Shown: in pieces, positions 1 to 9,654 of the stretch
Numbering within the stretch: position 1 is the stretch's first letter
Layout: the number at the start of each line of letters is the position of its first letter
Source: Bordetella parapertussis
Lineage (GTDB): Bacteria; Pseudomonadota; Gammaproteobacteria; Burkholderiales; SG8-41
Reading direction: 5' to 3'
DNA length: 64,000 nt
Assembly: GCA_945861275.1 (NCBI GenBank)
Contig: CAMATZ010000006.1
Coordinates: 62,001-126,000, forward strand
The notes under the pieces: generated by a model
Databases searched by the model: none
What the model was told of the DNA's origin: nothing
What the model saw: the letters and a program-made list of their open reading frames with translations, nothing else
Translations under genes and position numbers: made by a program

Positions 1-940
1 AACGCGGCATCAGGTCGTCCTTTAGCGCCAGCACCTCGCGGTCGAGCGTGATCGATTCCATGGCGCGATGCGCTTTCAGCATAATGGCGCCGCCGGGTGT
101 TTCGTAGCAGCCGCGTGATTTCATGCCGACGTAGCGGTTCTCCACCAGATCCAGGCGGCCGATGCCGTGCTTGCCGCCGAGCTGGTTGAGCTTTTCAAGC
201 ACGCGCGCGGGCGACAGTTTTTTGCCGTTGAGCGCCACGATGTCGCCGTGGCGGTAGCTGAGCTCAACCACCTCGGGTTTGTTCGGCGCTTTTTCCGGCG
301 ATACGGTGATGCGCCACATCGAATCTTCGGGTTCGTAGGCGGGGTCTTCCAGCACGCCGCCTTCATAGGAAATGTGCAGCAGGTTGGCGTCCATCGAGTA
401 GGGCGCGCCACGGCCCTTGCGCTTCTTGTAGTCAACGGGAATGCCGTGCTTGTCGGCGTAAGCCAGCAATTTTTCGCGTGACAGCAAATCCCACTCGCGC
501 CACGGCGCGATGACTTTCACGTCCGGCATCAACGCATAGGCGCCCAGCTCAAAACGCACTTGATCGTTGCCCTTGCCGGTGGCGCCGTGAGAAATTGCGT
601 CGGCATGTGTCAGGCGCGCGATTTCCACCAGCCGCTTGGCGATAAGCGGGCGCGCAATCGAGGTGCCGAGCAGGTATTCGCCTTCGTAAACTGCGTTGGC
701 ACGGAACATCGGAAACACAAAGTCGCGCACGAATTCTTCGCGCAGATCCTCGATAAAGATTTGCTTCACGCCCATCAACTTGGCCTTGGCGCGGGCCGGC
801 GCGACTTCTTCTCCCTGGCCGATATCGGCGGTGAAGGTGACCACCTCGCAGCGGTAAACATCCTGCAGCCACTTCAGAATGACCGAGGTATCAAGACCGC
901 CGGAATACGCGAGCACGACTTTTTTTACTGATTCACTCAT
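1..940 (-). CDS. argG: argininosuccinate synthase, 3' end outside window
   Basis: Joins citrulline and aspartate with ATP in the seventh step of arginine biosynthesis. Translation from the ATG at 940 begins [19 protein letters not shown], which holds the SGGLDTS ATP-binding loop of this family. About 313 codons are visible and the frame stays open to the left edge, so roughly the last quarter is missing. Further family segments are readable ([39 protein letters not shown]). It is the last visible gene of a leftward argD-argF-argG block; argF ends 100 bases upstream. The leader at 955-970 carries an AT-rich motif shared with four other leaders in the window. Confidence 0.95.
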   Translation of the reverse strand, partial: MSESVKKVVLAYSGGLDTSVILKWLQDVYRCEVVTFTADIGQGEEVAPARAKAKLMGVKQIFIEDLREEFVRDFVFPMFRANAVYEGEYLLGTSIARPLIAKRLVEIARLTHADAISHGATGKGNDQVRFELGAYALMPDVKVIAPWREWDLLSREKLLAYADKHGIPVDYKKRKGRGAPYSMDANLLHISYEGGVLEDPAYEPEDSMWRITVSPEKAPNKPEVVELSYRHGDIVALNGKKLSPARVLEKLNQLGGKHGIGRLDLVENRYVGMKSRGCYETPGGAIMLKAHRAMESITLDREVLALKDDLMPR

Positions 941-1040
941 GTAAAAATTCTCAATAAAAACAGATAGTTAAGATAATGTACCCGATCCTCGTGCGATGGG
1001 TGGGAGCGGCTTGGAGTGGGGATGGGCTGTGCGGCAGAAA

Positions 1041-1985
1041 TCAAAACAGCTTGCGCGTAGGATCGGCATCCAGCACGCGCGGCATCAGCAAAAACTCGAG
1101 CAGCGCTTTTTGCGCGTGCAGGCGGTTTTCCGCTTCGTCCCACACCACGCTCTGCGCACCGTCTATCACTTCGGCGGTGACTTCTTCGCCGCGATGTGCG
1201 GGCAGGCAGTGCATGAACAGCGCGTTTTTTTTGGCCGCGCGCATCATCTCGGCATCGACGCACCAGTCGGCGAAGTCACGCTTGCGTTCTTCGTTTTCCG
1301 CTTCCATGCCCATGCTGGTCCACACGTCGGTGGTGATGAGGTCCGCGTCTTTCGCGGCGTCCATCGGATCGGCGAATTCTTCATAGTGCGCATCGCCGTA
1401 TAAACCGGCGCGTTCGGCTTCGACTTCGTAACCCGGCGGCGTTGAAACATGCACGTTGAAATCGAGCACTTCCGCCGCCTGCAGCCAGGTGTTGCAGACA
1501 TTGTTGGAGTCGCCGATCCACGCCACGGTTTTGCCCTGAATGCTGCCGCGATGCTCGATAAAGGTAAAAATGTCCGCCAGTATCTGGCACGGGTGATACT
1601 CGTTGGTGAGTCCGTTGATCACCGGCACCCGCGAATGCGCGGAAAATTTTTCAATGATGGTCTGCTCAAAGGTGCGGATCATCACGATATCGACCATGCG
1701 CGTGATCACGCGCGCGACGTCTTCAATCGGTTCGCCGCGCGACAATTGCGTATCGCGCGACGACAGATTGATCACGGTGCCCCCCATTTGCAGCATGCCG
1801 GCTTCGAACGAGACGCGGGTACGGGTCGAGTGCTTCTCGAAAATCATCGCCAGCGTGCGATCGTTCAGCGGCATGTGCGGCTGGTAGCGTTTGAATTGCT
1901 CCTTGATCCAGCGCGCGCGGCCAAACACGTACTCGTATTCGGCACGTGAAAAATCATGGAATTGAAGAAAATGGCGAATCGTCAT
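1041..1985 (-). CDS. argF: ornithine carbamoyltransferase
   Basis: Makes citrulline from ornithine and carbamoyl phosphate. The 314-residue length is normal for the family. The carbamoyl-phosphate loop STRTR is at residues 53-57, HPCQ at 131-134, and the ornithine-site Cys lies in HCLPAHRG near residue 265. It sits 45 bases downstream of argD and 100 bases upstream of argG on the same strand, so the three arginine genes probably form one transcription unit. Nothing looks degraded. Confidence 0.97.
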   Translation of the reverse strand: MTIRHFLQFHDFSRAEYEYVFGRARWIKEQFKRYQPHMPLNDRTLAMIFEKHSTRTRVSFEAGMLQMGGTVINLSSRDTQLSRGEPIEDVARVITRMVDIVMIRTFEQTIIEKFSAHSRVPVINGLTNEYHPCQILADIFTFIEHRGSIQGKTVAWIGDSNNVCNTWLQAAEVLDFNVHVSTPPGYEVEAERAGLYGDAHYEEFADPMDAAKDADLITTDVWTSMGMEAENEERKRDFADWCVDAEMMRAAKKNALFMHCLPAHRGEEVTAEVIDGAQSVVWDEAENRLHAQKALLEFLLMPRVLDADPTRKLF

Positions 1986-2030
1986 CGCAAATCGCTGGCG
2001 CCGAAGTGTTCACGGCGCCTATGGCGCCGC

Positions 2031-3221
2031 TTATGCAGCGGCTGGCGCAGGTTTCATCAAAAACGAGCGAATGAGAGGCGCGAGTTCATTAACGAGTTGA
2101 TCAGCCTCGCTACGCGAGATTATGAGTGGCGGCACCAGGCGCACCACGGTATCGGCGGTGACATTGATCAGCAGTCCTGCTGCAAGCCCTGTTTTTACCA
2201 ACTCACCGCACGGGCGGTCGAGTTCGATGCCAATCAGCATACCCTGGCCGCGGATTTCCTTGACGCCCGGCGTTTCGGCCAGGGCGCGCTTGAGGCTCGC
2301 ACGGATGTGTTCGCCGATTTCAGTGGCGTTGCGGCACAGATTCTCGGATTCGACGATGTCCAGCGTGGCGAGAGCTGCCGTGCAAGCCAGCAGGTTGCCG
2401 CCGAACGTTGAGCCGTGGCTGCCCGGCTGAAACAAGGTTGCCGCGGTGCCCTTGGCCACGCACGCGCCGATGGGCACGCCGCCGCCCAGACCCTTGGCCA
2501 GCGTCATCACATCCGGCGTGACACCATAGTGCTGGAACCCGAACAGAGTGCCGGTGCGGCCGATGCCGGTTTGCACTTCGTCGAGCATTAACAGCCAGCC
2601 GTGTTTGTCGCAAATATCGCGCAGGCCCTGCAAATAACCGCTGCTGCACACGCAGACGCCGCCTTCACCCTGCACCAGTTCGGCAAGGATAGCCACGACA
2701 TTCTTGTTGGATGCAGCCACGCGCCGCACCGCTTCAAGATCATCAAACGGCACGCGCACAAAGCCGGATACCAGCGGCTCGAATCCGGCCTGCACTTTGC
2801 GGCTGCCGGTGGCCGAAAGCGTGGCGAGCGTGCGCCCGTGAAAGGAGTTTTCAAGCACCACTACAGCCGGATTTTCGATATCCTTCTTGTGGCCGTAGTA
2901 GCGTGCGATCTTGATGGCTGCTTCGTTTGCCTCGGCGCCGGAGTTGCAGAAAAACACCGTGTCCATGCCACACAAGTGCGTGATCTTGTCCGCGAGTTTT
3001 TCCTGTGCCTCGATATGATAAATGTTCGAGGTGTGTATGAGTTTGCCCACCTGATCGCGCAGCGCGGCTACCAGTTTCGGGTGGCTGTGCCCGACCGCAT
3101 TGACGGCCACGCCCGCGAGTGCATCGAGGTAGCGTTTGCCCTGAGCGTCCCACAGCCATACCCCTTCACCGCGCGTAAAAGCTACGGGAAGCCGAGCGTA
3201 TGTGTTCATCAAGTGTGACAT
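2031..3221 (-). CDS. argD: acetylornithine/succinylornithine aminotransferase
   Basis: PLP-dependent class III aminotransferase that forms N-acetylornithine in arginine synthesis. The open frame extends to 3290, but the ATG at 3221 (MSHLMNTYARLPV) is preferred because a purine-rich GGGGGTG precedes it and the family normally starts just before this NTYxRLPV segment; this gives 396 residues. LMLDEVQTGIGRTG binds PLP and the Schiff-base lysine is in TLAKGLGGGVPIGA. It is the first gene of the leftward argD-argF-argG block and is divergent from the DUF3579 gene at 3460. Confidence 0.95.
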   Translation of the reverse strand: MSHLMNTYARLPVAFTRGEGVWLWDAQGKRYLDALAGVAVNAVGHSHPKLVAALRDQVGKLIHTSNIYHIEAQEKLADKITHLCGMDTVFFCNSGAEANEAAIKIARYYGHKKDIENPAVVVLENSFHGRTLATLSATGSRKVQAGFEPLVSGFVRVPFDDLEAVRRVAASNKNVVAILAELVQGEGGVCVCSSGYLQGLRDICDKHGWLLMLDEVQTGIGRTGTLFGFQHYGVTPDVMTLAKGLGGGVPIGACVAKGTAATLFQPGSHGSTFGGNLLACTAALATLDIVESENLCRNATEIGEHIRASLKRALAETPGVKEIRGQGMLIGIELDRPCGELVKTGLAAGLLINVTADTVVRLVPPLIISRSEADQLVNELAPLIRSFLMKPAPAAA

Positions 3222-3332
3222 CCGAGCACCCCCATAAAAGCAAATGGCCACTGCATCATTGTTACCGTGGCCAGTTTCAGAAAAGCACACAACGCCGGTT
3301 ACCGAAGCTGCGAGCCGCCTGTGTGTGGAGTA

Positions 3333-3360
3333 ATTCTACCTGTCAGGACTTGCAGCGCAA
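3333..3360 (-). promoter_or_regulatory. putative sigma-70 promoter for argD
   Basis: Read on the minus strand, TTGCGC (3355-3360) is separated by 16 bases from TAGAAT (3333-3338). The expected start is about 105 bases upstream of the argD ATG. No arginine-repressor box was recognised. Support is the sequence match only. Confidence 0.35.
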
Positions 3361-3459
3361 GTGAAATCTTGATTACAAACGGAGTTTTTCGGGCGGCTCT
3401 GGTAAACTTGCCACACGCGGGCTCCTCTGCCGATTTCACTCCTCAACTCACTTAATCCC

Positions 3460-3765
3460 ATGTTCGAAGGCGCTGTCGAAATCGTGATTGAGGGTGTCAC
3501 CGCCGCCGGAGAGAAATTTCGCCCCAGCGATTGGGCCGAGCGCCTGTGCGGCATGATGTCGGTATTTGGCGAAGATCGGCAATTGAGTTATTCGCCGTTT
3601 CTCAAACCGGTGATCATTGTGGGCACAAGCTGCGTCGTGGTGGATTGCAAACTTGAAGGCCTGGATACGGCTGCCTACAAATTCCTGCTGTCGTTTGCGC
3701 GCGACAATGAACTGGTGATGCGGCCCGGTCGTATGGCAGTGCGGCCCGAACCGTTGGTGGTGTAA
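3460..3765 (+). CDS. DUF3579 family protein
   Basis: A 101-residue soluble protein of unknown function that I recognise as DUF3579-like, a family commonly found beside argD in betaproteobacteria. Visible features are the N-terminal segment IVIEGVTAAGEKFRPSDWAE and a C-terminal half with KPVIIVGTSCVVVDCKLE. No catalytic motif, signal peptide or membrane segment is apparent. The stop lies nine bases from the convergent rpsT stop, and a short hairpin (GCGTA/TACGC) at about 3767-3780 lies between them. Family assignment is from memory of the sequence pattern and gene neighbourhood. Confidence 0.75.
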   Translation: MFEGAVEIVIEGVTAAGEKFRPSDWAERLCGMMSVFGEDRQLSYSPFLKPVIIVGTSCVVVDCKLEGLDTAAYKFLLSFARDNELVMRPGRMAVRPEPLVV

Positions 3766-3773
3766 GCGTAAAT

Positions 3774-4037
3774 CTACGCCATTGCCTTGACGGCGGCGGA
3801 CAGGCGGCTCTTGTGTCGCGCTGCCTTGTTTTTGTGGATGATGTTCTTGTCGGCGATGATATCAATGGTGCTGGTGGCGCGTTGATAGATCGCCTTGGCG
3901 GCGGTTTTGTCGCCGGCTTCGATTGCTTTCACCACGTCTTTGATCGCCGTGCGCATTTTCGAGCGCAGGCTCGCATTGTGCTGGCGGCGTTTTTCACTTT
4001 GCCGCGCGGCTTTGCGGGCGGATGCAATATTGGCCAT
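3774..4037 (-). CDS. rpsT: 30S ribosomal protein S20
   Basis: Small-subunit protein that binds 16S rRNA. It has 87 residues and is strongly basic, starting [20 protein letters not shown], with the conserved ending [16 protein letters not shown]. The start has a good ribosome-binding site (GGGAG) in a short leader. It is transcribed divergently from murJ, the classical arrangement in this group. A clear promoter lies at 4073-4101. Confidence 0.97.
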   Translation of the reverse strand: MANIASARKAARQSEKRRQHNASLRSKMRTAIKDVVKAIEAGDKTAAKAIYQRATSTIDIIADKNIIHKNKAARHKSRLSAAVKAMA

Positions 4038-4072
4038 CTGTTACACTCCCTTCCGGGAAGAAAAAGAGCGCG

Positions 4073-4101
4073 ATGATACGAATTTTTCAGGGAATTTGCA
4101 A
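4073..4101 (-). promoter_or_regulatory. sigma-70 promoter for rpsT
   Basis: On the minus strand, TTGCAA (4096-4101) and TATCAT (4073-4078) are separated by 17 bases. The predicted start leaves a leader of about 28 bases before the rpsT ATG at 4037, which fits a strongly expressed ribosomal gene. Confidence 0.6.
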
Positions 4102-4185
4102 GAATTACCGGGTTTTGTGGCATACCAACAGCAGCATTAACGCCCGCTTTAAGTCCTGAACGCGGCCTGAACTGATGAATTTGCC

Positions 4186-5724
4186 ATGAACCTGCTGAAG
4201 GCACTGGCCACCGTAAGCAGCATGACGCTGCTGTCGCGCATTCTGGGCTTCGTGCGCGACACGGTGATTGCACGGGTTTTTGGCGCCGGGTTGGCCACCG
4301 ACGCATTTTTCGTGGCGTTCAAAATCCCCAATTTCCTGCGCCGTTTGTTCGCCGAAGGTGCTTTTTCGCAGGCCTTTGTGCCGATACTCTCCGAGTATAA
4401 AAACCGTCGCGGTGACGACGAAGCGCGCGACCTTATCGATTACGTGTCCGGCCTGCTGGCGCTGGCGCTGTTTGTGGCCACCTTGCTCGGTGTGCTGGCG
4501 GCGCCGTGGATCATCTATGTCAGCGCCCCGGGGTTTGCCCGCGATCCCGTCAAATTCAACCTCACCGTGGATTTGTTGCGCATTACCTTTCCCTACATAC
4601 TGTTCATCTCGCTCACCGCGCTGGCGGGCGGCATCCTCAACACCCTGAGCCGGTTTGCGGTGCCCGCGTTCACGCCGGCGTTGCTGAATCTGTCGTTCAT
4701 TGTGTTCACGCTGTGGCTGACACCGTATTTTGACCCGCCGGCGAAGGCGCTGGCATGGGCGGTGTTCGCGGGCGGGGTGCTGCAACTGGCGTTTCAGGCG
4801 CCGTTTCTGCTGCGCCTGCGCGTGATGCCGCGCTTTCGCCTGAACTTCCGGCATGAGGGCATGCGCCGCGTATTGCGGCAAATGGTGCCGGCGCTGTTTG
4901 GCGTATCGGTGGCGCAGATCAGTTTATTGCTGAATGTTATTTTTGCGTCGTTTCTGCTGACCGGCAGCGTGTCGTGGCTGTATTACGCCGACCGTTTGAT
5001 GGAGTTTCCGGCGGGCATGCTGGGTGTTGCGTTGGGCACAATCTTGCTGCCGAGTCTGTCGAAGCACTATGCGAGCCAGTCCGCCGCGGCGTATTCGGCG
5101 CTGCTCGATTGGGGGATGCGCCTGACGTTTCTGCTCGCAGTACCCGCAGCGGTGGGCCTCGCCTTGCTGGCGATACCGTTGATCAGCACGCTGTTCGTGT
5201 ACGGCGCGTTTTCGGTGGCGGATGCCGAAGCCACACGCGCGGCGCTGATGGCCTACAGCATCGGCCTCTTAGGCCTGATACTGGTCAAGGTGCTGGCCCC
5301 CGCGTTCTACGCACGACAGGATATCCGCACGCCGGTGAAAATCGCGGTGGTTACGCTGGTGATCACGCAACTGCTTAACCTTGCATTTATCGGGCCTTTC
5401 AAGCATGCAGGGTTGGCGCTGGCCACCGGATTGGGATCGTGCCTCAATGCCGCCTTGCTCTATTATTTTCTGCACAAGCGCGCGATTCATGTGCCGCAGC
5501 CAGGCTGGATCCTGTTTCTGCTGAAGCTGCTGCTCGCAGTCGGCGCCATGGGCGCCTTGCTGTGGGCAGTTGCGGGCGATGCCAGACTGTGGTTTGCGCT
5601 TGACGCCGGGCAGCGCGTGCTGCGTTTGGGGTGGGTGGTAGCGCTGGGTGCCGGCGCTTATTTCGCCGTGCTGTGGCTGCTGGGATTCCGCTGGGCCTAT
5701 TTCAAGCGGCACGAGCCCGGGTAA
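4186..5724 (+). CDS. murJ: lipid II flippase MurJ
   Basis: Inner-membrane flippase that moves lipid II to the periplasmic side for peptidoglycan synthesis. The 512 residues start [20 protein letters not shown] and contain the family segment [15 protein letters not shown]; about 14 hydrophobic helices can be followed along the chain. Length is typical. It converges with phnE: the murJ stop at 5724 and the phnE stop at 5726 are almost in contact, with no room for a dedicated terminator. Confidence 0.96.
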   Translation: MNLLKALATVSSMTLLSRILGFVRDTVIARVFGAGLATDAFFVAFKIPNFLRRLFAEGAFSQAFVPILSEYKNRRGDDEARDLIDYVSGLLALALFVATLLGVLAAPWIIYVSAPGFARDPVKFNLTVDLLRITFPYILFISLTALAGGILNTLSRFAVPAFTPALLNLSFIVFTLWLTPYFDPPAKALAWAVFAGGVLQLAFQAPFLLRLRVMPRFRLNFRHEGMRRVLRQMVPALFGVSVAQISLLLNVIFASFLLTGSVSWLYYADRLMEFPAGMLGVALGTILLPSLSKHYASQSAAAYSALLDWGMRLTFLLAVPAAVGLALLAIPLISTLFVYGAFSVADAEATRAALMAYSIGLLGLILVKVLAPAFYARQDIRTPVKIAVVTLVITQLLNLAFIGPFKHAGLALATGLGSCLNAALLYYFLHKRAIHVPQPGWILFLLKLLLAVGAMGALLWAVAGDARLWFALDAGQRVLRLGWVVALGAGAYFAVLWLLGFRWAYFKRHEPG

Positions 5725-5725
5725 A

Positions 5726-6571
5726 TCAGCGCTGCATAGCGCGTCGTGACAGGTAGGACAGGATGTCCACCAGCGCAACCAGCAGGATCATCGCAATCAG
5801 TATCGAGCTGGTTTCATTCATGTGGAACAGGCCCATGTGAAATGCGAGCATTTGTCCGAGGCCGCCGCCGCCCACCACGCCCAGAACCGCCGCCGCACGA
5901 ATATTGTTCTCCCAGCGATACAGCGTGTATGACAACAGTTGCGGCAGTATCTGCACCAGCGTCGAATACAGGAATATGCGGCCCGCCGGCACACCCTGAA
6001 CCCGCAGCGCGTAGGCAGGGCCGGGCGGCGCGTTTTCGATGGCTTCGGCAAACAGACGCCCGAGCACGCCGGTGGTATGAAACGCCAGCGCCAGGGTGCC
6101 GGCAAAGGGGCCGAGCCCGGCAGAGATGATGAGCAGTGCTGCCCACACCAGTTCCGGGATCGAGCGCAATGCGTTCAGAATCAGCCGCGTCGGACCCCGC
6201 CACAGCGCCCGGTCTTCGGCATGCGTGCGGCTTGCCGGCAGCGCCAGCGCGAGACCCGCGACGACGGCCAGCAGCGTGCCGAGCGCCGACATGGCAATGG
6301 TTTCCAGACTCGCGGTCAAAAGTTTCTGCAGGAACGCGGCGTTGGTGGCCGGCGACAATAGTTCGCCCACAAACTTGCCCATCCTGCGCGCAGAATCCGC
6401 GGACAGAAATTTTGCCCACTGCAGGTCGAGGGACCAGAAACTCGCAACCGTCAGCGCGGAGAGGCCCAGCATGAACCAGCACGCGGCGCAGCGCGCATCA
6501 AAAAGCCTGCGCGGCAGCCGGTAAATTTCGTTGGCGGCGGCGAGCGGGGTGTTGACGGGCGGATTACTCAT
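5726..6571 (-). CDS. phnE: PhnE-like ABC permease (second copy)
   Basis: Membrane permease of a phosphonate/phosphite-type ABC importer. The frame is open to 6748, but the ATG at 6571 (MSNPPVNTPLAAANE) overlaps the upstream permease stop by four bases (ATGA), which indicates translational coupling and gives 281 residues. The part upstream of it is arginine-rich and is the antisense of the neighbouring gene. Several transmembrane helices are visible. The cytoplasmic coupling region contains RSIPELVWAALLIISAGLGPFAG and the C-terminal part GVVGGGGLGQMLAFHM. It forms a heteromeric pair with the permease at 6568-7422. Confidence 0.88.
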   Translation of the reverse strand: MSNPPVNTPLAAANEIYRLPRRLFDARCAACWFMLGLSALTVASFWSLDLQWAKFLSADSARRMGKFVGELLSPATNAAFLQKLLTASLETIAMSALGTLLAVVAGLALALPASRTHAEDRALWRGPTRLILNALRSIPELVWAALLIISAGLGPFAGTLALAFHTTGVLGRLFAEAIENAPPGPAYALRVQGVPAGRIFLYSTLVQILPQLLSYTLYRWENNIRAAAVLGVVGGGGLGQMLAFHMGLFHMNETSSILIAMILLVALVDILSYLSRRAMQR

Positions 6572-7422
6572 GCCAACGCCCGCCGCAGGCGCGAACTGGC
6601 GTAGTCGGCCAGCCCCACCAGCAGCATGAATACGAGGAGCATGGTCGCGACTTCGGACCCCTGGAACATTTTCATCGAATTGTCCATCTGCTGTCCTAAG
6701 CCGCCCGCGCCCACGAATCCGAGTACCGCGGAGGAACGGATCGCGCATTCCCAGCGATACACGGTGTAGCTGGTCAGTTCGGCTGAGCTCTGTGGCAGCA
6801 GGGCGTAGAAAAACGCCTGCAGGCGTCCGGCGCCGTTACGCAACAGGGCGTGGGTGGCATGCGACTCATCGCTTTCCAGTATTTCGCCGTACACCTTGCC
6901 GAGCATGCCGCCGTAGGTGAGCGCAATGGCGAGCACGCCCGCGGTAGGGCCCAGCCCGACCACGCGCACGAACACCAGCGCCCATACCAGTTCGGGCACG
7001 CTGCGCAGCACGATCAGCAGACACCGTATTGCCTGGCGGATGACGAAGGGAATCGCATGCATGCGTCCCGGCAGCGCGGAAATCGACAGCGCACTGGTCG
7101 ACAGCAAGGTGAGCGGAATCGCAATCAACAGCGCCAGCGCCATGCCCGCGGTGGCAATGGCGACGGTGCGCCAGCACTCGCGCACCACCAGCAGCAGGAA
7201 CTCCCCCTCAATTTTGGGCGGGAAAAAATCACCGACGAAACGTTGCGTAGACTTGATGGTTTCCGGCTCAAACAGCGTCCATGGCTTAAATTCGGTCAGC
7301 ACCAGCGCCGGCGCCAGCAGTACCAGCCCCGCGCTCATCCAGAATACGCGCGACAGCCATGCCGGATCACGCAGCTGCGGCGGTAGCACGGTAGCGGAAG
7401 CGGACGAAATCAAAGTGGACAA
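6568..7422 (-). CDS. phnE: PhnE-like ABC permease (first copy)
   Basis: A 284-residue inner-membrane permease of the same family as the gene downstream. The segment RSVPELVWALVFVRVVGLGP and the ending GFVGAGGLGQQMDNSMKMF are the family hallmarks. The start is a TTG immediately after the phnC TAA, suggesting coupled translation. Two non-identical PhnE proteins in one transporter occur in several phosphonate or phosphite-type systems. The substrate cannot be fixed: no phosphonate-degrading (C-P lyase, phosphonatase or ptxD) gene lies in the window. Confidence 0.88.
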   Translation of the reverse strand: MSTLISSASATVLPPQLRDPAWLSRVFWMSAGLVLLAPALVLTEFKPWTLFEPETIKSTQRFVGDFFPPKIEGEFLLLVVRECWRTVAIATAGMALALLIAIPLTLLSTSALSISALPGRMHAIPFVIRQAIRCLLIVLRSVPELVWALVFVRVVGLGPTAGVLAIALTYGGMLGKVYGEILESDESHATHALLRNGAGRLQAFFYALLPQSSAELTSYTVYRWECAIRSSAVLGFVGAGGLGQQMDNSMKMFQGSEVATMLLVFMLLVGLADYASSRLRRALA

Positions 7423-8247
7423 TTACCGGCAATATATTGCGGCGGGTGGTTTGCCGTCTGGCACGTCGTCGCCGGGCAAGGGCGCGGCGCCGAGCAATTC
7501 GTGTTCATGCTGTGCATAAAGCGCGGCCAGCCGTTGCGGCGTGACTTCGCGCGACGGCAGGTCGAATTGAATCTCGCCTTCGCGCAGCCCGATGACGCGC
7601 GCAAAACGTGTGGCGACATCGACTTGATGCAGCGTGGTGATGAGGGTGGCGCCGTGCTCGCGCGCGGCCTGCGTCAGGCTCTCGATCGCCAGCGCCGCGC
7701 GCGACGGATCGAGAGACGACAGCGGCTCGTCGATCAGCCACAGCGTGGCCGACGACACCAGCGCGCGGGCGAGGCCGATGCGCTGGCGCTCGCCGCCGGA
7801 TAGCCGGTCAACGCGGTCCCACAGCTTGTTGGCGAGATCAAATCGCGCGAGGGCTGCTTCGGCCTCAGCGATGTGTGTGGGATATATCAGCGAGCGCAGG
7901 CTGGCCGCGAGCGACTGGCGCGGCAGCCGCGCCGCCAGTACCGCGGTGATGACGCGTTGCCGTGGCGGCAGCGGCGGCGTCTGCGGCGCCAGAAACAGCC
8001 GGCCGCGCAGTTTTTGCAGCCGTGCCACGGAAAGCTGCCAGGGATCGGCGCCGTCGAGTTCGAGTGTTCCGGTAACCGGTTTCAAAGCGCACGCAAGCGC
8101 ATGCAGCAGCGTGGTCTTGCCCGCGCCCGACGGGCCGATGACGGCGACTTGTTCACCGGGGGCCACGGCCAGTGTCGCCGGCTTCAACGCCAGCGCGCCA
8201 CTGGCGGCCGGATGGCGCGCCGACAGGGCTTCGATGCTGATGCGCAT
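7423..8247 (-). CDS. phnC: phosphonate-type ABC transporter ATP-binding protein
   Basis: ATPase of the importer. The 274 residues include Walker A GPSGAGKTT (38-46), the Q-loop region around residue 89, signature LSGGERQR (149-156), Walker B LWLIDEP (169-175) with SSLD after it, and the switch His in LITTLHQVD. It lies 19 bases after phnD and directly abuts the first phnE. The overall order phnD-phnC-phnE-phnE supports a complete importer. Confidence 0.92.
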   Translation of the reverse strand: MRISIEALSARHPAASGALALKPATLAVAPGEQVAVIGPSGAGKTTLLHALACALKPVTGTLELDGADPWQLSVARLQKLRGRLFLAPQTPPLPPRQRVITAVLAARLPRQSLAASLRSLIYPTHIAEAEAALARFDLANKLWDRVDRLSGGERQRIGLARALVSSATLWLIDEPLSSLDPSRAALAIESLTQAAREHGATLITTLHQVDVATRFARVIGLREGEIQFDLPSREVTPQRLAALYAQHEHELLGAAPLPGDDVPDGKPPAAIYCR

Positions 8248-8266
8248 TGCGGCGCTTTGGCGCGGT

Positions 8267-9154
8267 CTACTTGATGAGTCCGGCGCTGCGTCCGGCGGTT
8301 TCGAGATCGCGATAATTCTCCGCCCTGGTGGTGATGTATTTGGTCGCGCGGTTCAGCGTCAGAATCTCCTTGCCTTCCGGCGTCGCCATCGACAGATCGA
8401 GCAGCGCCTTGGTGATGCGCTCGCGCAGCGCGGCGGGCATGTCGGCATGCACCGACCAGTTGTAGTTGAAAAACGGCGGCGTGGTGTAAAAGACATCCAC
8501 TTTGGTGGTGTCGACTTTTTTCTCGTCGACAAATTTGCGCCACACGGTGATGTCAAGCGCCGCAGCGTCGACGCGGCCGCCGACGACCGAGGCTATGGTT
8601 GCGTCATGGGCGCCGGAGTAGGCAACGCGTTTGAAATCCTTGTCGGGATCGATCTTCGCCTGCAACAGGAAATTGCGCGGCATCAGGTGGCCGGAAGTGC
8701 TCGACTGCGAGCCGAAGCTGACCTGCTTGCCTTTCAAATCAGGCAGGCTCTTGATACCGGAGCCGGTCTGGGTGATGAACACCGAGCGGAACTGCGTGTC
8801 TTCTTCGCGTTGCGCGATGGGCACGATCTTGCCGCCGGAGCGCAGTTGTGCCTGCACATGCGTGAAGCCGCCAAACCACACCAGATCAACCTGCTTATTG
8901 ACCAGCGCCTCTACTGCCGCCGGGTAGTCATTCACCGGCGTGAATTCCACTTTCATGCCGACGGTGCGTTCGAGGTAGCGCGAAAGCGGGCCGAATTTGC
9001 GTATCTGCTCGGTGGCGGCTTCCTCGGGTATGGTGGTTACCTTGAGGACTTGCGGCTGGGCAAGGGCTGCTGTGGCGGCTAGCGCCAGGCTGACAGCGGC
9101 GGTGCGAAGCAGGGAGGTGAAGTGAGAGGAGAGGTGCGACGGGATGCGTAACAT
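8267..9154 (-). CDS. phnD: phosphonate-type ABC transporter substrate-binding protein
   Basis: Periplasmic binding protein of 295 residues. The N-terminus has a signal peptide with an ALAATAALAQPQ cleavage region. Family segments include EFTPVNDYPAAVEALVNKQVDLVWFGGFTHV, QSSTSGHLMPR and the TTPPFFNYNWSVH region. An AAGGAAA ribosome-binding site precedes the ATG. It is the first gene of the four-gene importer unit, and its roughly 400-base upstream region contains inverted repeats (see 9155-9546). The assigned ligand class is only phosphonate, phosphite or a similar oxyanion. Confidence 0.88.
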   Translation of the reverse strand: MLRIPSHLSSHFTSLLRTAAVSLALAATAALAQPQVLKVTTIPEEAATEQIRKFGPLSRYLERTVGMKVEFTPVNDYPAAVEALVNKQVDLVWFGGFTHVQAQLRSGGKIVPIAQREEDTQFRSVFITQTGSGIKSLPDLKGKQVSFGSQSSTSGHLMPRNFLLQAKIDPDKDFKRVAYSGAHDATIASVVGGRVDAAALDITVWRKFVDEKKVDTTKVDVFYTTPPFFNYNWSVHADMPAALRERITKALLDLSMATPEGKEILTLNRATKYITTRAENYRDLETAGRSAGLIK

Positions 9155-9546
9155 GGTGTTTCCTTTCTATCGGATTGCAGCGGGTTTTGGGCGTGAGGTA
9201 ACGGTTTGGCTGGCGCGGACCAGCGCGGCGAACCCGCTAACGACACGGCGCGTGCGGGAAGGACTCAAATCAATCATGGCTATGCTTTCGCGGTCAGTTG
9301 ACTGACGGACAAAGAAAGACAGTCTCACGCCTGCCTTCCCTCATGTGGAAGTTACAGCAGGTTCAAATGAATTGCAAAGCCAATTCAATAATTTACGTGT
9401 TCCTGATGCGTTGCGTACCGCATTCGGCATACGCACTGCAGCGGCATTTCCGTTTGCACGCGTGAAACAAAGGTTCGATGCATTGTAAAATACCCACGAC
9501 CGCGTAGAGGCACGAATTGTCGCGGAATTTTAATCAGGAGAAAACC
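9155..9546. other. leader region upstream of phnD with inverted repeats
   Basis: No convincing gene is present in this 392-base stretch. It holds a 6+6 inverted repeat GTCAGT/ACTGAC (9293-9306), a CTTCC/GGAAG hairpin within 9330-9355, and a 7-base stem TGAATTG/CAATTCA (9368-9387). Together these could form a structured phnD leader or operator sites. On the minus strand the piece before the hairpin reads TTTGAACCTG, faintly like the 3' half of a thiamine-pyrophosphate riboswitch, but the core of that motif is absent. Confidence 0.35.
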
Positions 9547-9654
9547 ATGTTGATTCCAAGCTGTTCACGTACGCGCCGCGTAGTCTGTGGCGCAGTGGCA
9601 AGTGTCGTCACCGCCAGCACCCGCCCGCGCCAGGGAGGATGTAATGACCGATAG
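9547..9654 (+). pseudogene. short ORF with strong ribosome-binding site; possible gene remnant
   Basis: ATG at 9547 follows a strong AGGAG site at about 9537 and encodes 35 residues (begins MLIPSCSRTRRVVCGAVASV) before a TAG at 9654. It ends inside the first codons of the Fe-S gene. Such a strong start on so short a frame, directly before a damaged beta-subunit gene, would fit the surviving beginning of a deleted catalytic-subunit gene. It could equally be a leader peptide or chance. No homology is recognised. Confidence 0.25.

Noticed and set aside
4105-4881. 258-codon minus-strand ORF
   Set aside because: Antisense to murJ and composed of Gln/Arg/His-rich low-complexity sequence.
7634-9082. 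482-codon plus-strand ORF
   Set aside because: It is antisense to phnC and phnD, which have clear family motifs; its translation is Arg/Ala/Ser-rich with no recognisable domain.
9320-9375. Thiamine-pyrophosphate riboswitch upstream of phnD
   Set aside because: Only TTTGAACCTG and a GAGGGAAG piece resemble the 3' half; the CUGAGA segment and the GGAUAAUGCC core are absent.
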